Source: an uncultured Lachnospiraceae bacterium
Lineage (GTDB): Bacteria; Bacillota; Clostridia; Lachnospirales; Lachnospiraceae
Assembly (NCBI GenBank): GCA_934899185.1
Contig: CAKXYI010000002.1
Coordinates: forward strand, 310,001 to 374,000
DNA: 64,000 nt
Direction: 5' to 3'
Shown: piece after piece, positions 43,739-53,025 of the stretch
How the letters are laid out: each line of letters starts with the position of its first letter
Numbering within the stretch: position 1 is the stretch's first letter
Program-made: the position numbers and the translations under genes
Notes under the pieces: model-generated
What the model saw: the letters and a program-made list of their open reading frames with translations, nothing else
Database searches by the model: none
Told to the model about the DNA's origin: nothing

Positions 43739-44887
43739 ATGAGATTGAGATGTAAAAGATGGATCAGTTTGCTACTTGCTGTGGTTATAATGCTGACTCT
43801 GGGCGCATGTGGCGTGCAGAGTCAGTCTGATACTACGGACAGGATAGCCTTTGACAGTTTAGAGAAGACAGGTCAGATGACGCTGGCGTATGCGACACAG
43901 TATCAGGTGGAATATTATGGAGATTATTCCCTGATCACCATAGGAGAAGACCAGCGTTTTCTATTGGTGCCGGAGGGCAAAGATGTGCCAAAGGATCTGC
44001 CGGAAGATGTCGTGGCGTTGCAGCAGCCCCTGGATAAGACCTATCTGGTGTCAACCTCAGTCATGGATCTGATCCGTCAGTTAGACCGCATATCCTATAT
44101 CCGTTTGTCCGGCTCCAAGGCAAAGGACTGGTATATAACAGAAGCAAAAGAGGCGATCGAGTCAGGTGATATGATCTATGCCGGAAAGTACAGCGCCCCG
44201 GATTATGAGTGCATCTTAAACGAAGGTTGTAATCTTGCCATTGAAAATACCATGATCTATCACACACCGGAAGTAAAAGAAAAACTGGAAGAACTGGGTA
44301 TTCCGGTGCTGGTTGAGCGGTCATCTTATGAATCGCATCCCTTGGGCAGATTGGAATGGATCAAACTCTATGGTCTTTTGTTTGACGCATCCGATGAGGC
44401 AAACGCTTATTTTGACAGTCAGGTGGAACAGATCACGCCATTGCTTGATCAGGAAAATATCGGTAAGACGATTGCTTTTTTCTCGGTCAATTCCAGCGGA
44501 GCCATCAATGTCAGAAAGCCCGGAGATTACATTACCCAGATGATCACCATGGCAGGTGGCAATTATGCCTTGGCAGATGTGGTTCCTGAGGAAGAAAATG
44601 CACTTTCGACCATGAATATGCAGATGGAAGATTTTTATAATGCTGCACAAGGTGCAGATATCCTGATCTACAACAGTGCGATCGAAGGGGAGATCACAAG
44701 CATAGACGAACTTTTGGCAAAAAATAGTATGTTTGCACAGTTTGACGCCGTAAAAACAGGCAATGTTTATTGCACCGGCAAGAACTTCTTCCAAGAGTCG
44801 ACCGGTATGGCAGAGTTTGTGGAGGACTTGCATAATGTTCTTGTGGATGCGGATGCAGACCTGACCTATTTAGAAAAATTGAACTGA
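43739..44887 (+). CDS. BtuF/FecB-like ABC substrate-binding lipoprotein
   Basis: A 382-residue binding lipoprotein: signal peptide with lipobox TLGAC (Cys about 23), then a two-lobe class III binding fold linked by a helix. Typical segments are VSTSVMDLIRQLDRISYIRL in lobe 1, VLVERSSYESHPLGRLEWIK before the linker helix, and MAGGNYALADVVPEEE and DILIYNSAIEG in lobe 2. The context (cobalamin riboswitch, CbiK, cob genes) suggests a corrinoid, but cobalt-tetrapyrrole or another metal chelate is possible. Its membrane and ATPase partners are the next two genes. Confidence 0.88.
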   Translation: MRLRCKRWISLLLAVVIMLTLGACGVQSQSDTTDRIAFDSLEKTGQMTLAYATQYQVEYYGDYSLITIGEDQRFLLVPEGKDVPKDLPEDVVALQQPLDKTYLVSTSVMDLIRQLDRISYIRLSGSKAKDWYITEAKEAIESGDMIYAGKYSAPDYECILNEGCNLAIENTMIYHTPEVKEKLEELGIPVLVERSSYESHPLGRLEWIKLYGLLFDASDEANAYFDSQVEQITPLLDQENIGKTIAFFSVNSSGAINVRKPGDYITQMITMAGGNYALADVVPEEENALSTMNMQMEDFYNAAQGADILIYNSAIEGEITSIDELLAKNSMFAQFDAVKTGNVYCTGKNFFQESTGMAEFVEDLHNVLVDADADLTYLEKLN

Positions 44888-44898
44888 GGAAAAGACAG

Positions 44899-45903
44899 AT
44901 GAAACGATTTATCGTGACAATGACAGGCCTTGTCATAGCTTTGCTTTTGCTGGTGATCTGGAATGTTACTTCCGGCAGCGTGTCGGTGGATGGTATGCAG
45001 ATGTGGCAGGTATTGCTCCGCCAGACAAGAGAAGGCGCCTTTTATCATATTGTGTGGGATATCCGCATGCCCCGCCTTCTGGCGGCTCTCTTTTTGGGAG
45101 GGGCTTTAGCGGTATCAGGATTCCTGCTCCAGACCTTTTTCCAAAATCCGATTGCAGGCCCTTATGTGCTTGGTATTTCTTCCGGGGCGAAAATGTTAGT
45201 CGCCGTGGCAATGATTCTGTGTTTGGAAAGAGGCATGCAGATATCCTCCCTTGGAATGGTGGCGGCAGCCTTTATCGGCTCATTGCTTGCCATGGGATTT
45301 GTCCTGCTCTTATCCATGCGCGTACAGAAGATGTCGCTTTTGGTTGTGTGTGGTATCATGATCGGCTATATCTGTTCCGCTATCACAGATTTTATGGTGA
45401 CTTTCGCGTCAGATTCCAATATCGTCAACCTGCACAACTGGTCTATGGGCAGTTTTTCCGGTACGGACTGGAAGGACGTAGGTATGATCGTTGTCTTAGT
45501 CACACTTACGGTCTTGGCTACCTTTTTCATGGCAAAACCGATCGGAGCATATCAGATGGGAGAGGCATACGCCAGAAACATGGGCGTAAACATCCGAATG
45601 CTTCGCATCCTTTTGATCCTTTTATCCAGCCTTTTGTCCGGCTGCGTGACAGCCTTTGCGGGTCCCATTTCCTTTGTGGGAATTGCCGTCCCGCATCTGG
45701 TCAAGCAGGCGATGAAAACGGCAAGACCACTTTATCTGATCCCGGGATGCTTTCTGGGTGGTGCGGCCGTGACCCTTTTTTGTGATGGCATAGCCAGAAG
45801 TCTGTTTGCCCCGACAGAGGTCAGCATCAGTTCGGTGACTGCCGTGCTTTTGGTACCGGTCGTCATTCTTATGATGGTCAAAAGACAGGATGCACGGGCA
45901 TAG
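44899..45903 (+). CDS. BtuC/FecCD-like ABC importer permease
   Basis: A 334-residue permease with about ten membrane helices. Family marks are IRMPRLLAALFLGGALAVSG near 57, QTFFQNPIAGPYVLGISSGA near 78, LSGCVTAFAGPISFVGIAVP near 243 and HLVKQAM after it. Works with the BtuF-like lipoprotein and the ATPase that follows by 11 bases. Substrate is most likely a corrinoid from its regulation. Confidence 0.92.
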   Translation: MKRFIVTMTGLVIALLLLVIWNVTSGSVSVDGMQMWQVLLRQTREGAFYHIVWDIRMPRLLAALFLGGALAVSGFLLQTFFQNPIAGPYVLGISSGAKMLVAVAMILCLERGMQISSLGMVAAAFIGSLLAMGFVLLLSMRVQKMSLLVVCGIMIGYICSAITDFMVTFASDSNIVNLHNWSMGSFSGTDWKDVGMIVVLVTLTVLATFFMAKPIGAYQMGEAYARNMGVNIRMLRILLILLSSLLSGCVTAFAGPISFVGIAVPHLVKQAMKTARPLYLIPGCFLGGAAVTLFCDGIARSLFAPTEVSISSVTAVLLVPVVILMMVKRQDARA

Positions 45904-45914
45904 AAACGAGGTAT

Positions 45915-47045
45915 ATGATGGAAGAACAATTCGAAGGCATCCGAGCCTGCAATCTGGTCGTCGGCTATGAGGGCAGGAGCGTCTTAAAAGATGTAAACTT
46001 TTGGGTACGTTCGGGGCAGATTCTGACTTTGATCGGACCCAACGGATCCGGAAAGTCGACCCTTTTAAAAAGTATCACGAGACAACTGAAGACGATTGCC
46101 GGTCAGGTTTATCTGGCAGAGGGGACGATGGATGCCTATACAGATGCCGCGCTGGCAAAACAGATGGCTATGGTGACCACAGAGCGGATCTCGCCGGAAC
46201 TGATGACTTGCCGTGATGTGGTCGCTACCGGACGATATCCCTATACCGGTAGATTTGGGGTATTGGGAAAAGAAGACGAGGCAAAAGTACAGAGGGCGCT
46301 GGAAAGTCTGCATGCAATTGAGGTGGCAGACCGGCTGTTTGCCAAGGTCAGCGACGGACAAAGACAGCGCGTCATGCTTGCCAGGGCAATCTGTCAGGAA
46401 CCAAGGATTTTGATTTTGGACGAGCCTACATCTTATCTGGATATGCATTACAAATTAGAGATTTTGCAATCTATACGAAATATGGTAAAAGAGGAAAATC
46501 TGGCGGTCGTCATGTCTTTGCATGAACTGGACCTAGCACAAAAGGTTTCAGACATGGTTGCCTGTGTGGATGGAGACACGATAGCAAAGATCGGCAGACC
46601 GGAGGAAATCTTTTGCGGAGATACCATTGCATCCCTATATGGGGTCAGCCCCCAGGCTTATGATGTCGTATCCGGCAGCATGTTTTTACAAAGGGCAAAG
46701 GGAGAACCAAAGGTCTTTGTGATCGGGGGCGGCGGCAGTGGAATTGCAACCTACTATGCCTTGCAGCGAGAGCAGATTCCCTTTGCGACAGGCATCTTAT
46801 CAGAGGGGGATGTCGAGTATAAGGCGGCAAAGGCACTGGCAAGTGCGCTTGTGACAACGCCTGCTTTTTATCCGATCGAGATCCGACAGATGGCACAGGC
46901 GCGCAAATGGATTGATGCCTGCGACTACTGCATCTGTACGCTGGATGCTTTTGGACCACTCAATCAGGCAAATAAAGATCTGCTTTCCTATGCAAAAGAG
47001 CAGGGCAAATGGATCAAAGAGGGAGAAAAACCATGGCAAAAGTAA
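45915..47045 (+). CDS. BtuD/FepC-like ABC importer ATPase with Rossmann-like C-terminal extension
   Basis: A 376-residue ATPase. Walker [10 protein letters not shown] (about 38-46), signature [14 protein letters not shown] (Asp replacing the first Gly of SGGQ), Walker [13 protein letters not shown] and switch SLHELD fill the first 255 residues, the normal length for this family. About 110 residues follow: [20 protein letters not shown] (a glycine-rich dinucleotide-type loop), [20 protein letters not shown] and [16 protein letters not shown]. Such an extension is not part of the classical BtuD and could sense or bind a nucleotide or substrate. The start may be 45,918 (six bases after GAGG) instead of 45,915. 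Overlaps cobQ by 13 bases. Confidence 0.88.
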   Translation: MMEEQFEGIRACNLVVGYEGRSVLKDVNFWVRSGQILTLIGPNGSGKSTLLKSITRQLKTIAGQVYLAEGTMDAYTDAALAKQMAMVTTERISPELMTCRDVVATGRYPYTGRFGVLGKEDEAKVQRALESLHAIEVADRLFAKVSDGQRQRVMLARAICQEPRILILDEPTSYLDMHYKLEILQSIRNMVKEENLAVVMSLHELDLAQKVSDMVACVDGDTIAKIGRPEEIFCGDTIASLYGVSPQAYDVVSGSMFLQRAKGEPKVFVIGGGGSGIATYYALQREQIPFATGILSEGDVEYKAAKALASALVTTPAFYPIEIRQMAQARKWIDACDYCICTLDAFGPLNQANKDLLSYAKEQGKWIKEGEKPWQK

Positions 47046-48559
47046 TTATGGTACAGGGAACCATGTCAAATGCGGGGAAAAGTATGCTGGTCGCAGGGCT
47101 TTGTCGTGTCTTCGCTCAGGATGGCTACCGGGTGGCTCCCTTTAAGTCACAGAATATGGCACTCAATTCCTTTATCACCAAGGAAGGTCTGGAGATGGGG
47201 CGAGCTCAGGTCATGCAGGCGGAGGCGGCAGGCATAGAGCCGGGGGTAGACATGAATCCTATTCTCCTAAAGCCTACTAACGACCATGGCTCACAGGTAA
47301 TCGTGGCGGGAAAAGTCCTTGGTAATATGGAAGCGAGAGATTATTTCTTTTACAAAAAAAATCTGCTGCCGGATATCGTAGCAGCCTTTCGGCGTTTGGA
47401 AGAAAAGGCGGATATCATTGTGATCGAGGGTGCCGGAAGCCCGGCGGAGATCAATCTGAAGGAAAATGATATCGTCAATATGGGGCTGGCACATCTGGTG
47501 GATGCTCCGGTGCTGCTGGTGGGAGATATCGATCGTGGCGGTGTCTTTGCCCAACTGCTTGGTACCATGATGCTTTTGACCGAGGAAGAAAAGCAGCGGG
47601 TCAAGGGATTGGTCATCAATAAATTTCGCGGGGATGTCACCATCCTGGATCCGGGCATTGCTATGCTGGAAGAAAAAGCAGGTGTGCCGGTGGTCGGTGT
47701 CCTGCCTTATATGTCCGTGACTCTGGATGATGAGGACAGCCTTGCAGAGAGCCTTTTGCCAAAGGACATGGATCTGATCAATATCGGGGTTGTGCGCCTG
47801 CCACGCCTGTCCAATTTTACAGATTTTTCAGTCCTAGACCAGATCGCAGGGGTCAGCGTTCATTATGTGCGCGATCCGCATGAGATCGAGAAGATGGATA
47901 TGGTCATTTTGCCGGGAACCAAGAATACCATGGGAGATCTGGCATGGATGCGGGAAAGCGGAATGGAAAGTGCGGTCAAGAAATTTGCCCAGTATGGACC
48001 GGTCTTTGGCATTTGTGGCGGTTATCAGATGCTGGGACAAAGAATCACGGATCCGGAGGGGCTTGAGAATGCCATCAAAGCAGACGATTCAGAAGGAATG
48101 CGGGGATTGGAACTGCTTCCCATGGAGACAGTCTTAAAATCGGAAAAAGTCCGCACACAGACCAGTGGAAGTATGGAGATCACGGAAGGCGCCCTTGCAG
48201 GATTTTCTTGTCACCGAATCCATGGCTATGAGATCCATATGGGAGAGACCCAGGCGGTCGATGCCATCAAGCCTTTGTGCTATCTGGATCAGAAGAATGA
48301 TGTGGTCTGTCAGGAAAGAGACGGCGGGCAAAGAGACAATGTTTACGGCACATATGTGCATGGTATTTTTGATGATAAGGATGTGGCATATGACCTGTGC
48401 AGGCTTTTGACCAAAAGGAAGGGGTTGACCCTGCAAGCAGAGGCTGACACGGATTATCAGTCATTTAAGGAGAGTCAGTATGATCTGCTGGCAGAGGGCA
48501 TACGAAAGAGCATGGATATGGATGCCGTCTATGCCATGTTACAGGATGCCGCTATTTAG
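47033..48559 (+). CDS. cobQ: Cobyric acid synthase
   Basis: Amidates side chains b, d, e and g of adenosylcobyrinate a,c-diamide using glutamine and ATP. It is 508 residues: N-terminal dethiobiotin synthetase-like ATPase ([20 protein letters not shown]), central [43 protein letters not shown], then a class I glutamine amidotransferase domain with nucleophile Cys in [11 protein letters not shown] (about 327) and the His-bearing [11 protein letters not shown]. The start [10 protein letters not shown] at 47,033 overlaps the ATPase stop. Confidence 0.96.
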   Translation: MAKVIMVQGTMSNAGKSMLVAGLCRVFAQDGYRVAPFKSQNMALNSFITKEGLEMGRAQVMQAEAAGIEPGVDMNPILLKPTNDHGSQVIVAGKVLGNMEARDYFFYKKNLLPDIVAAFRRLEEKADIIVIEGAGSPAEINLKENDIVNMGLAHLVDAPVLLVGDIDRGGVFAQLLGTMMLLTEEEKQRVKGLVINKFRGDVTILDPGIAMLEEKAGVPVVGVLPYMSVTLDDEDSLAESLLPKDMDLINIGVVRLPRLSNFTDFSVLDQIAGVSVHYVRDPHEIEKMDMVILPGTKNTMGDLAWMRESGMESAVKKFAQYGPVFGICGGYQMLGQRITDPEGLENAIKADDSEGMRGLELLPMETVLKSEKVRTQTSGSMEITEGALAGFSCHRIHGYEIHMGETQAVDAIKPLCYLDQKNDVVCQERDGGQRDNVYGTYVHGIFDDKDVAYDLCRLLTKRKGLTLQAEADTDYQSFKESQYDLLAEGIRKSMDMDAVYAMLQDAAI

Positions 48560-48572
48560 AGAGAAAGAAAAG

Positions 48573-49664
48573 ATGCAGACAGAACAGATTAGAATCGATG
48601 AGATCTTAGAAAAACAGCATAAATTGATGCCTTGGGATCATGACATTTTCCATAAGATCATGGAGCATTGGGATGGCATTGCAAAGCCTTTGGATGGCAT
48701 GGGACAGTTTGAACCCATGCTGGCAAAGATAGGTGCCATACAAAAGACGATTGAGCCAAGGTTTGACGCGGGACGATTACTTGTCTTTTGCGCGGATAAC
48801 GGCGTTGTTGCGGAGGGGATCAGCCAATCCCCACAGGAAGTGACGGCGATCTGTGCCAAAAATATTGCCGCAGGGCAGACGGCGGTCGGTCGTATGGCAA
48901 GCCTTGCGGGCTGTCAGATCCGGGTCTATGATGTTGGGATCAATACAAGGGAGACGATTTGCAATGTCATTGATAAAAAAGTAGCCCCCGGCACAAGAAA
49001 TTTTTACAAAGAGCCGGCGATGGATGAGATACAGATGCGGCAGGCTCTGCAATGCGGACTGGATGCAGTCTATGCCTGCAAGTGTGATCATCTCGACTAT
49101 GTCTGCATAGGGGAAATGGGTATTGGTAATACGACGACTTCCAGTGCGGTCGCAGCAGCTCTTTTACAGAAAAAGGCAGAGGATGTGACAGGTCGCGGGG
49201 CAGGGCTGGATGATGTAAAGTTACAAAAAAAGATTCGGGTCATTCAGGAGACCATCGAAAGATGTGATCTCTATCATGCGTCTGCAACAGAAGTCTTAGC
49301 CGGTGTGGGCGGATTTGACATTGCAGCCATGGCAGGAGCCTGTATGGGGGCAGCCGTCTACGGGATTCCACTGATCTTAGATGGTTTGATCAGTATGGTG
49401 GCCGCCCTGGTAGCAGAAAGGTTATTGCCCGGAAGCAAAGACTTTTTGATCGCGTCCCATGCCAGCCGGGAGCCGGCAACGATAGCGCTTATGAAAGAAC
49501 TTGCCTTGACACCGGTCATTTATGCGGATATGGCACTGGGCGAGGGTACCGGAGCCATGATGCTGCTGCCTATGCTTGCCATGGCAAAGGCGGTTTATGA
49601 TGAGACCAATTCTTTTTCGGATGCCGGTGTAGAGACCTATCATAGATACGGAGATAAGATATGA
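48573..49664 (+). CDS. cobT: Nicotinate-nucleotide-dimethylbenzimidazole phosphoribosyltransferase
   Basis: Makes alpha-ribazole phosphate from nicotinate mononucleotide and a lower-ligand base. It is 363 residues, the usual length. Motifs: FCADNGVVAEGISQSP near 70, GEMGIGNTTTSSAVAAALL near 176 and the catalytic Glu in ALGEGTGAMMLLP near 316-328. The start at 48,573 follows the cobQ stop by 13 bases with a weak ribosome binding site. A longer reading would run inside cobQ and is unlikely. Overlaps cobU by 4 bases. Confidence 0.96.
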   Translation: MQTEQIRIDEILEKQHKLMPWDHDIFHKIMEHWDGIAKPLDGMGQFEPMLAKIGAIQKTIEPRFDAGRLLVFCADNGVVAEGISQSPQEVTAICAKNIAAGQTAVGRMASLAGCQIRVYDVGINTRETICNVIDKKVAPGTRNFYKEPAMDEIQMRQALQCGLDAVYACKCDHLDYVCIGEMGIGNTTTSSAVAAALLQKKAEDVTGRGAGLDDVKLQKKIRVIQETIERCDLYHASATEVLAGVGGFDIAAMAGACMGAAVYGIPLILDGLISMVAALVAERLLPGSKDFLIASHASREPATIALMKELALTPVIYADMALGEGTGAMMLLPMLAMAKAVYDETNSFSDAGVETYHRYGDKI

Positions 49665-50221
49665 TCGTAGTCGTCATTGGCGGAAGTGGAAGCGGCAAGT
49701 CGGCATACGCCGAAAAATGTCTGCTTGCAATGGAAGCAGAAAAGAAACATTATATTGCGACGATGCGCGTCTTTGACGAAGAAGGAGAAAAGCGTGTAGA
49801 AAAGCATCGGACTATGCGCAGGGAAAAGGGATTCCTTACCATAGAAAAGCCGACAGACTTAGGAGAGATTTCCCTAGGTGCAGGGGATGCCTGGATGTTG
49901 GAATGTGTCTCTAATCTTCTGGCAAATGAGATGTTTACGGAAGATGGCATAAGGGATGAAAAAGAGACGGTAGACAAGATTTTAAAGGATATAGGCAGTC
50001 TAATAGAGCAGACTGCAGATGGCGTGATCGTCAGCAATAATATCTTTGAAGATGGAGGCAACTATGACGAAACCATGGCATCTTATATCAAGGCGCTGGG
50101 CTGCATCAATCAAGCATTGGCAGCCATGGCAGATGAAGTCATAGAAGTGGTGGTCGGTATTCCGGTCACACTAAAGAGTAAGCAGGAGGAAAGTGAGGGC
50201 GGACAGATATGCGAAAAATAG
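49661..50221 (+). CDS. cobU: Adenosylcobinamide kinase/adenosylcobinamide-phosphate guanylyltransferase
   Basis: Phosphorylates and guanylylates adenosylcobinamide. It is 186 residues. The P-loop is GGSGSGKSAYAEK (about 7-19) and the guanylylation His lies in RVEKHRTMRREKGF (about 45-58). The third motif, which in standard CobU reads like SNEVGxGIVP, is replaced by IVSNNIFEDGGNYDETMASY. A second, shorter CobU-like gene downstream keeps that motif but lacks the histidine region. Each may do part of the job, or this one may be fully active in a divergent subfamily. Confidence 0.88.
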   Translation: MIVVVIGGSGSGKSAYAEKCLLAMEAEKKHYIATMRVFDEEGEKRVEKHRTMRREKGFLTIEKPTDLGEISLGAGDAWMLECVSNLLANEMFTEDGIRDEKETVDKILKDIGSLIEQTADGVIVSNNIFEDGGNYDETMASYIKALGCINQALAAMADEVIEVVVGIPVTLKSKQEESEGGQICEK

Positions 50222-50976
50222 CAAAAGCCATAGGCGTAGCCTTTTCCATGTATTCTAAGATACCTATGCCGCGTTTTGTATGGGCATCGGAAGATATGCG
50301 CTACCATCTGCTCTTTTTTCCTTGGATCGGTGCTGTGATCGGGGGACTGGAGATCGGCTGGTATTATCTGGCAGGCTATCTGGGAGTGGGAAAAATCCTT
50401 TCTGTGGCGCTGGCGGTTTTTTTGCCGCTCTTTGTGACCGGGGGCTTTCATATGGATGGCTTTATGGATACCAAGGATGCCCTAAGTTCCTATCAGGGAA
50501 AAGAGAAAAAACTGGAGATTTTAAAAGATCCCCATATCGGTGCCTTTGCCGTCATCCATTTGCTTTCTTATCTCTTGCTTGCCCTTGGATTTGCTTCAGT
50601 CATTGAGGGAACAAAGGCTGTGACCGCAGTCAGTGCTGCCTTTTTCCTCAGTCGCTGTCTCAGTGGGCTTTCCGTTATCTATTTTCCGGGAGCAAAAAAG
50701 GAGGGCAGCCTTTATACCGAGGCAGATACTTCCGGTGCAAAGGTCGTATCCATCGGGCTGATGATACAGATGCTTCTTGTCGTGACCTTCCTTTTTATCT
50801 ATAGCGGTATGTATGGCGTTTTGGTCACGGCAGCCTGTCTATTGATGTTTTTGTATTATTATCTTATGAGCCGGCGCCAGTTTGGCGGGATCACGGGAGA
50901 TCTGGCAGGCTATTTTGTCTGTATGGCAGAATTGTGGTCTGTGATTGTGGTCGGCATCTATCTTGTGTTAAAGTAA
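50209..50976 (+). CDS. cobS: Cobalamin synthase (adenosylcobinamide-GDP ribazoletransferase)
   Basis: Joins adenosylcobinamide-GDP with alpha-ribazole (phosphate) in the membrane. It is 255 residues with about six hydrophobic segments. The metal-binding acidic motif GGFHMDGFMDTKDALSSYQG is at about 78-97, with KLEILKDPHIGAFA after it, both diagnostic. Overlaps cobU by 13 bases. Confidence 0.95.
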   Translation: MRKIAKAIGVAFSMYSKIPMPRFVWASEDMRYHLLFFPWIGAVIGGLEIGWYYLAGYLGVGKILSVALAVFLPLFVTGGFHMDGFMDTKDALSSYQGKEKKLEILKDPHIGAFAVIHLLSYLLLALGFASVIEGTKAVTAVSAAFFLSRCLSGLSVIYFPGAKKEGSLYTEADTSGAKVVSIGLMIQMLLVVTFLFIYSGMYGVLVTAACLLMFLYYYLMSRRQFGGITGDLAGYFVCMAELWSVIVVGIYLVLK

Positions 50977-50988
50977 AAGGAGATTGCA

Positions 50989-51405
50989 ATGGAAAAAAGG
51001 CTGGAACTCGTCATTGGTGGCAGGGCGCAGGGGAAAAGTGCATATGTTAAAAAAAAGTACCCGCACGCCGTCTGTCTGGATGAAAGGGATCTTACAGAGG
51101 GTGGCAGACTGCCGATCAAGGATCAGGCACAGGATATCATCCTATGGGATCATTTTCATCTTTGTGTCAGAATCTGGCAGCAGGCGGGTATGACGATGGA
51201 TGAGATGCAGGATAGGATAGAGGAGAGTTGCAGGGCATGCAAACATCTTGTCATCATCAGCGATGAGGTAGGAAATGGCGTCGTGCCATTGCAAAAAGAA
51301 GACCGCATCTATCGGGATCTGGTCGGAAATCTTTTGATCGGGATTGCAAGTAAAGCAGAAAGGGTGGATAGAATCATATGTCAGATACCACAACAAATCA
51401 AGTAG
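50989..51405 (+). CDS. Short CobU-like nucleotide-binding protein
   Basis: A 138-residue P-loop protein: VIGGRAQGKSAYVKKKYPHA at the N-terminus and HLVIISDEVGNGVVPLQKED, then DRIYRDLVGNLLIGIASKAE near the end. This matches the C-terminal third of CobU. The middle histidine-arginine region needed for guanylylation is missing, and the protein is about 45 residues shorter than CobU. It could be a kinase-only or accessory paralogue. It lies between cobS and cobC and overlaps cobC by 28 bases. Confidence 0.75.
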   Translation: MEKRLELVIGGRAQGKSAYVKKKYPHAVCLDERDLTEGGRLPIKDQAQDIILWDHFHLCVRIWQQAGMTMDEMQDRIEESCRACKHLVIISDEVGNGVVPLQKEDRIYRDLVGNLLIGIASKAERVDRIICQIPQQIK

Positions 51406-52019
51406 AGATCGTTTTGATTCGTCATGGAAAAACAGAAGGAAATAAGGAAAAACGCTATATCGGCAGGACAGACCAGCCACTTTCCGAGGAGGGGATCGCC
51501 GGTATCAAAGAAGGGCTGGGAAGGTATCCATCCGTGGAAAAGGTCTATGCCAGCCCAATGAAGCGTACCAGACAGACCGCTGAACTGATCTATCCGGGAC
51601 AGACACCGGACCTCATTGACGGTCTGCGCGAGATGGATATGGGTGTCTTTGAGGGAAAGAACCATGCCGAATTAAAGAACAGACCATCCTATATTTTATG
51701 GGTGGCAACCAGAGGAAAGACGGGCATCCCGGAGGGCGAGTCCATGAGGGACTTTGGAAAGCGCACCATGGATGCTTTGACACAGGTACTTGGTGATATG
51801 CAGGCAGAGGAAATCAAAAAAGCGGCGGTTGTAGCCCATGGTGGTACGATCATGTCCATCGTTTCCCAACTGGCTGATGATGACTACTATAAATATATGG
51901 TAAACAATGGCGCAGGATTTCGTCTGACGCTGGATGGCGACGGCAAACTGCTGGATCTCAAGCCGCTCTTAAAAGAGGATAACTGCATGCAGGATGCTTT
52001 AGAGGAGCTGGAAGATTGA
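51378..52019 (+). CDS. cobC: Alpha-ribazole phosphatase (histidine phosphatase family)
   Basis: Removes phosphate from alpha-ribazole-5'-phosphate or adenosylcobalamin-5'-phosphate. It is 213 residues. The phosphoglycerate-mutase-like signature is VLIRHGKTEGN (His about 15), with SPMKRTRQTAELIY near 56, EMDMGVFEGKNHAEL near 81 and the second His in VVAHGGTIMSIVSQL near 154. The C-terminus is a little longer than usual. Context supports the B12 assignment over other histidine phosphatases. Confidence 0.88.
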   Translation: MSDTTTNQVEIVLIRHGKTEGNKEKRYIGRTDQPLSEEGIAGIKEGLGRYPSVEKVYASPMKRTRQTAELIYPGQTPDLIDGLREMDMGVFEGKNHAELKNRPSYILWVATRGKTGIPEGESMRDFGKRTMDALTQVLGDMQAEEIKKAAVVAHGGTIMSIVSQLADDDYYKYMVNNGAGFRLTLDGDGKLLDLKPLLKEDNCMQDALEELED

Positions 52020-52996
52020 TATATCACATGATCGCCTTTGTGGGCGGCTTTATCCTTGACCTGATCTTGGGAGATCCCTACAATTTTCCACATCCGGTCC
52101 GTCTGATCGGTCGTCTGATCTCTGCCATTGAAAAGCACGATCTGGGCGAAGGGGATGCAAAAGCCTTATCCGGAGAACAAAAAAGAAGTTATGGGCGCAG
52201 ACTGGTTATCATCGTCTGTGTGACGACCCTTTTGCTTACGGCGTTTATCCTGTTTTTGGCATATGGGATCCATCCGATAGTGGGATGTCTGGTGGAATTG
52301 ATCCTGACCTATCAGACCCTGGCACTCCGCTGTCTTTGCAAGGAGAGCAAAAAAGTATATATATGCCTGCGGGATAAGACCTTAGAAGATGCCAGATATG
52401 CGGTATCGATGATCGTTGGCAGGGATACCCAGAATTTAAGCCCGACCGGGGTTGCCAAGGCTGCCATTGAGACGGTCGCGGAGAATACCTCGGATGGTGA
52501 GATCGCACCTATGCTTTATCTGGCTTTGGGCGGACCTATCCTGGGACTTACCTACAAGGCGATCAATACCATGGATTCCATGTTGGGCTATAAGAATGAC
52601 CGCTATCTGGATTTTGGCAGATGCGCGGCAAAACTGGATGATCTGGTCAACTTTCTTCCGGCGAGGATCAGTGCCTTATGCCTTTGGGTGGCATCGGCTT
52701 TCTTAGGCAAAGACTATGATGCAAAAAGGGCATGGCAGATCTATCGCAGAGACCGCTATCAGCACGCCAGTCCAAATTCGGCACAGACAGAAGCCATGGC
52801 AGCGGGATCCCTTGGTATCCGGCTTGCGGGAGACGCTTCTTATTTTGGAAAGATCGTAAAAAAGCCAACGCTGGGGGATGCGACGCGCGAGATCGTCTAT
52901 GAGGATATCCTGCGCATGAACCGGCTGGCATACGGGGCGGCTGTCTTTTGCCTGCTCCTGTGCCTTGGAATCATGGGGCTGATCCTGGCATTTTAA
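52016..52996 (+). CDS. cbiB: Adenosylcobinamide-phosphate synthase
   Basis: Attaches aminopropanol phosphate (or its precursor) to adenosylcobyric acid in the membrane. It is 326 residues with several membrane helices. Motifs: GDPYNFPHPVRLIGRLISAI near 20-39, YAVSMIVGRDTQNLSPTGVA near 126, ETVAENTSDGEIAPMLYLAL near 149 and HASPNSAQTEAMAAGSLGIR near 252. It starts with TTG 52,016, eight bases after AGAGGAG and overlapping the cobC stop. ATG 52,028 is too far from that site. Confidence 0.95.
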   Translation: MIYHMIAFVGGFILDLILGDPYNFPHPVRLIGRLISAIEKHDLGEGDAKALSGEQKRSYGRRLVIIVCVTTLLLTAFILFLAYGIHPIVGCLVELILTYQTLALRCLCKESKKVYICLRDKTLEDARYAVSMIVGRDTQNLSPTGVAKAAIETVAENTSDGEIAPMLYLALGGPILGLTYKAINTMDSMLGYKNDRYLDFGRCAAKLDDLVNFLPARISALCLWVASAFLGKDYDAKRAWQIYRRDRYQHASPNSAQTEAMAAGSLGIRLAGDASYFGKIVKKPTLGDATREIVYEDILRMNRLAYGAAVFCLLLCLGIMGLILAF

Positions 52997-53025
52997 GAAC
53001 ATAGCAGAAGATGGGAAGGAATGGC

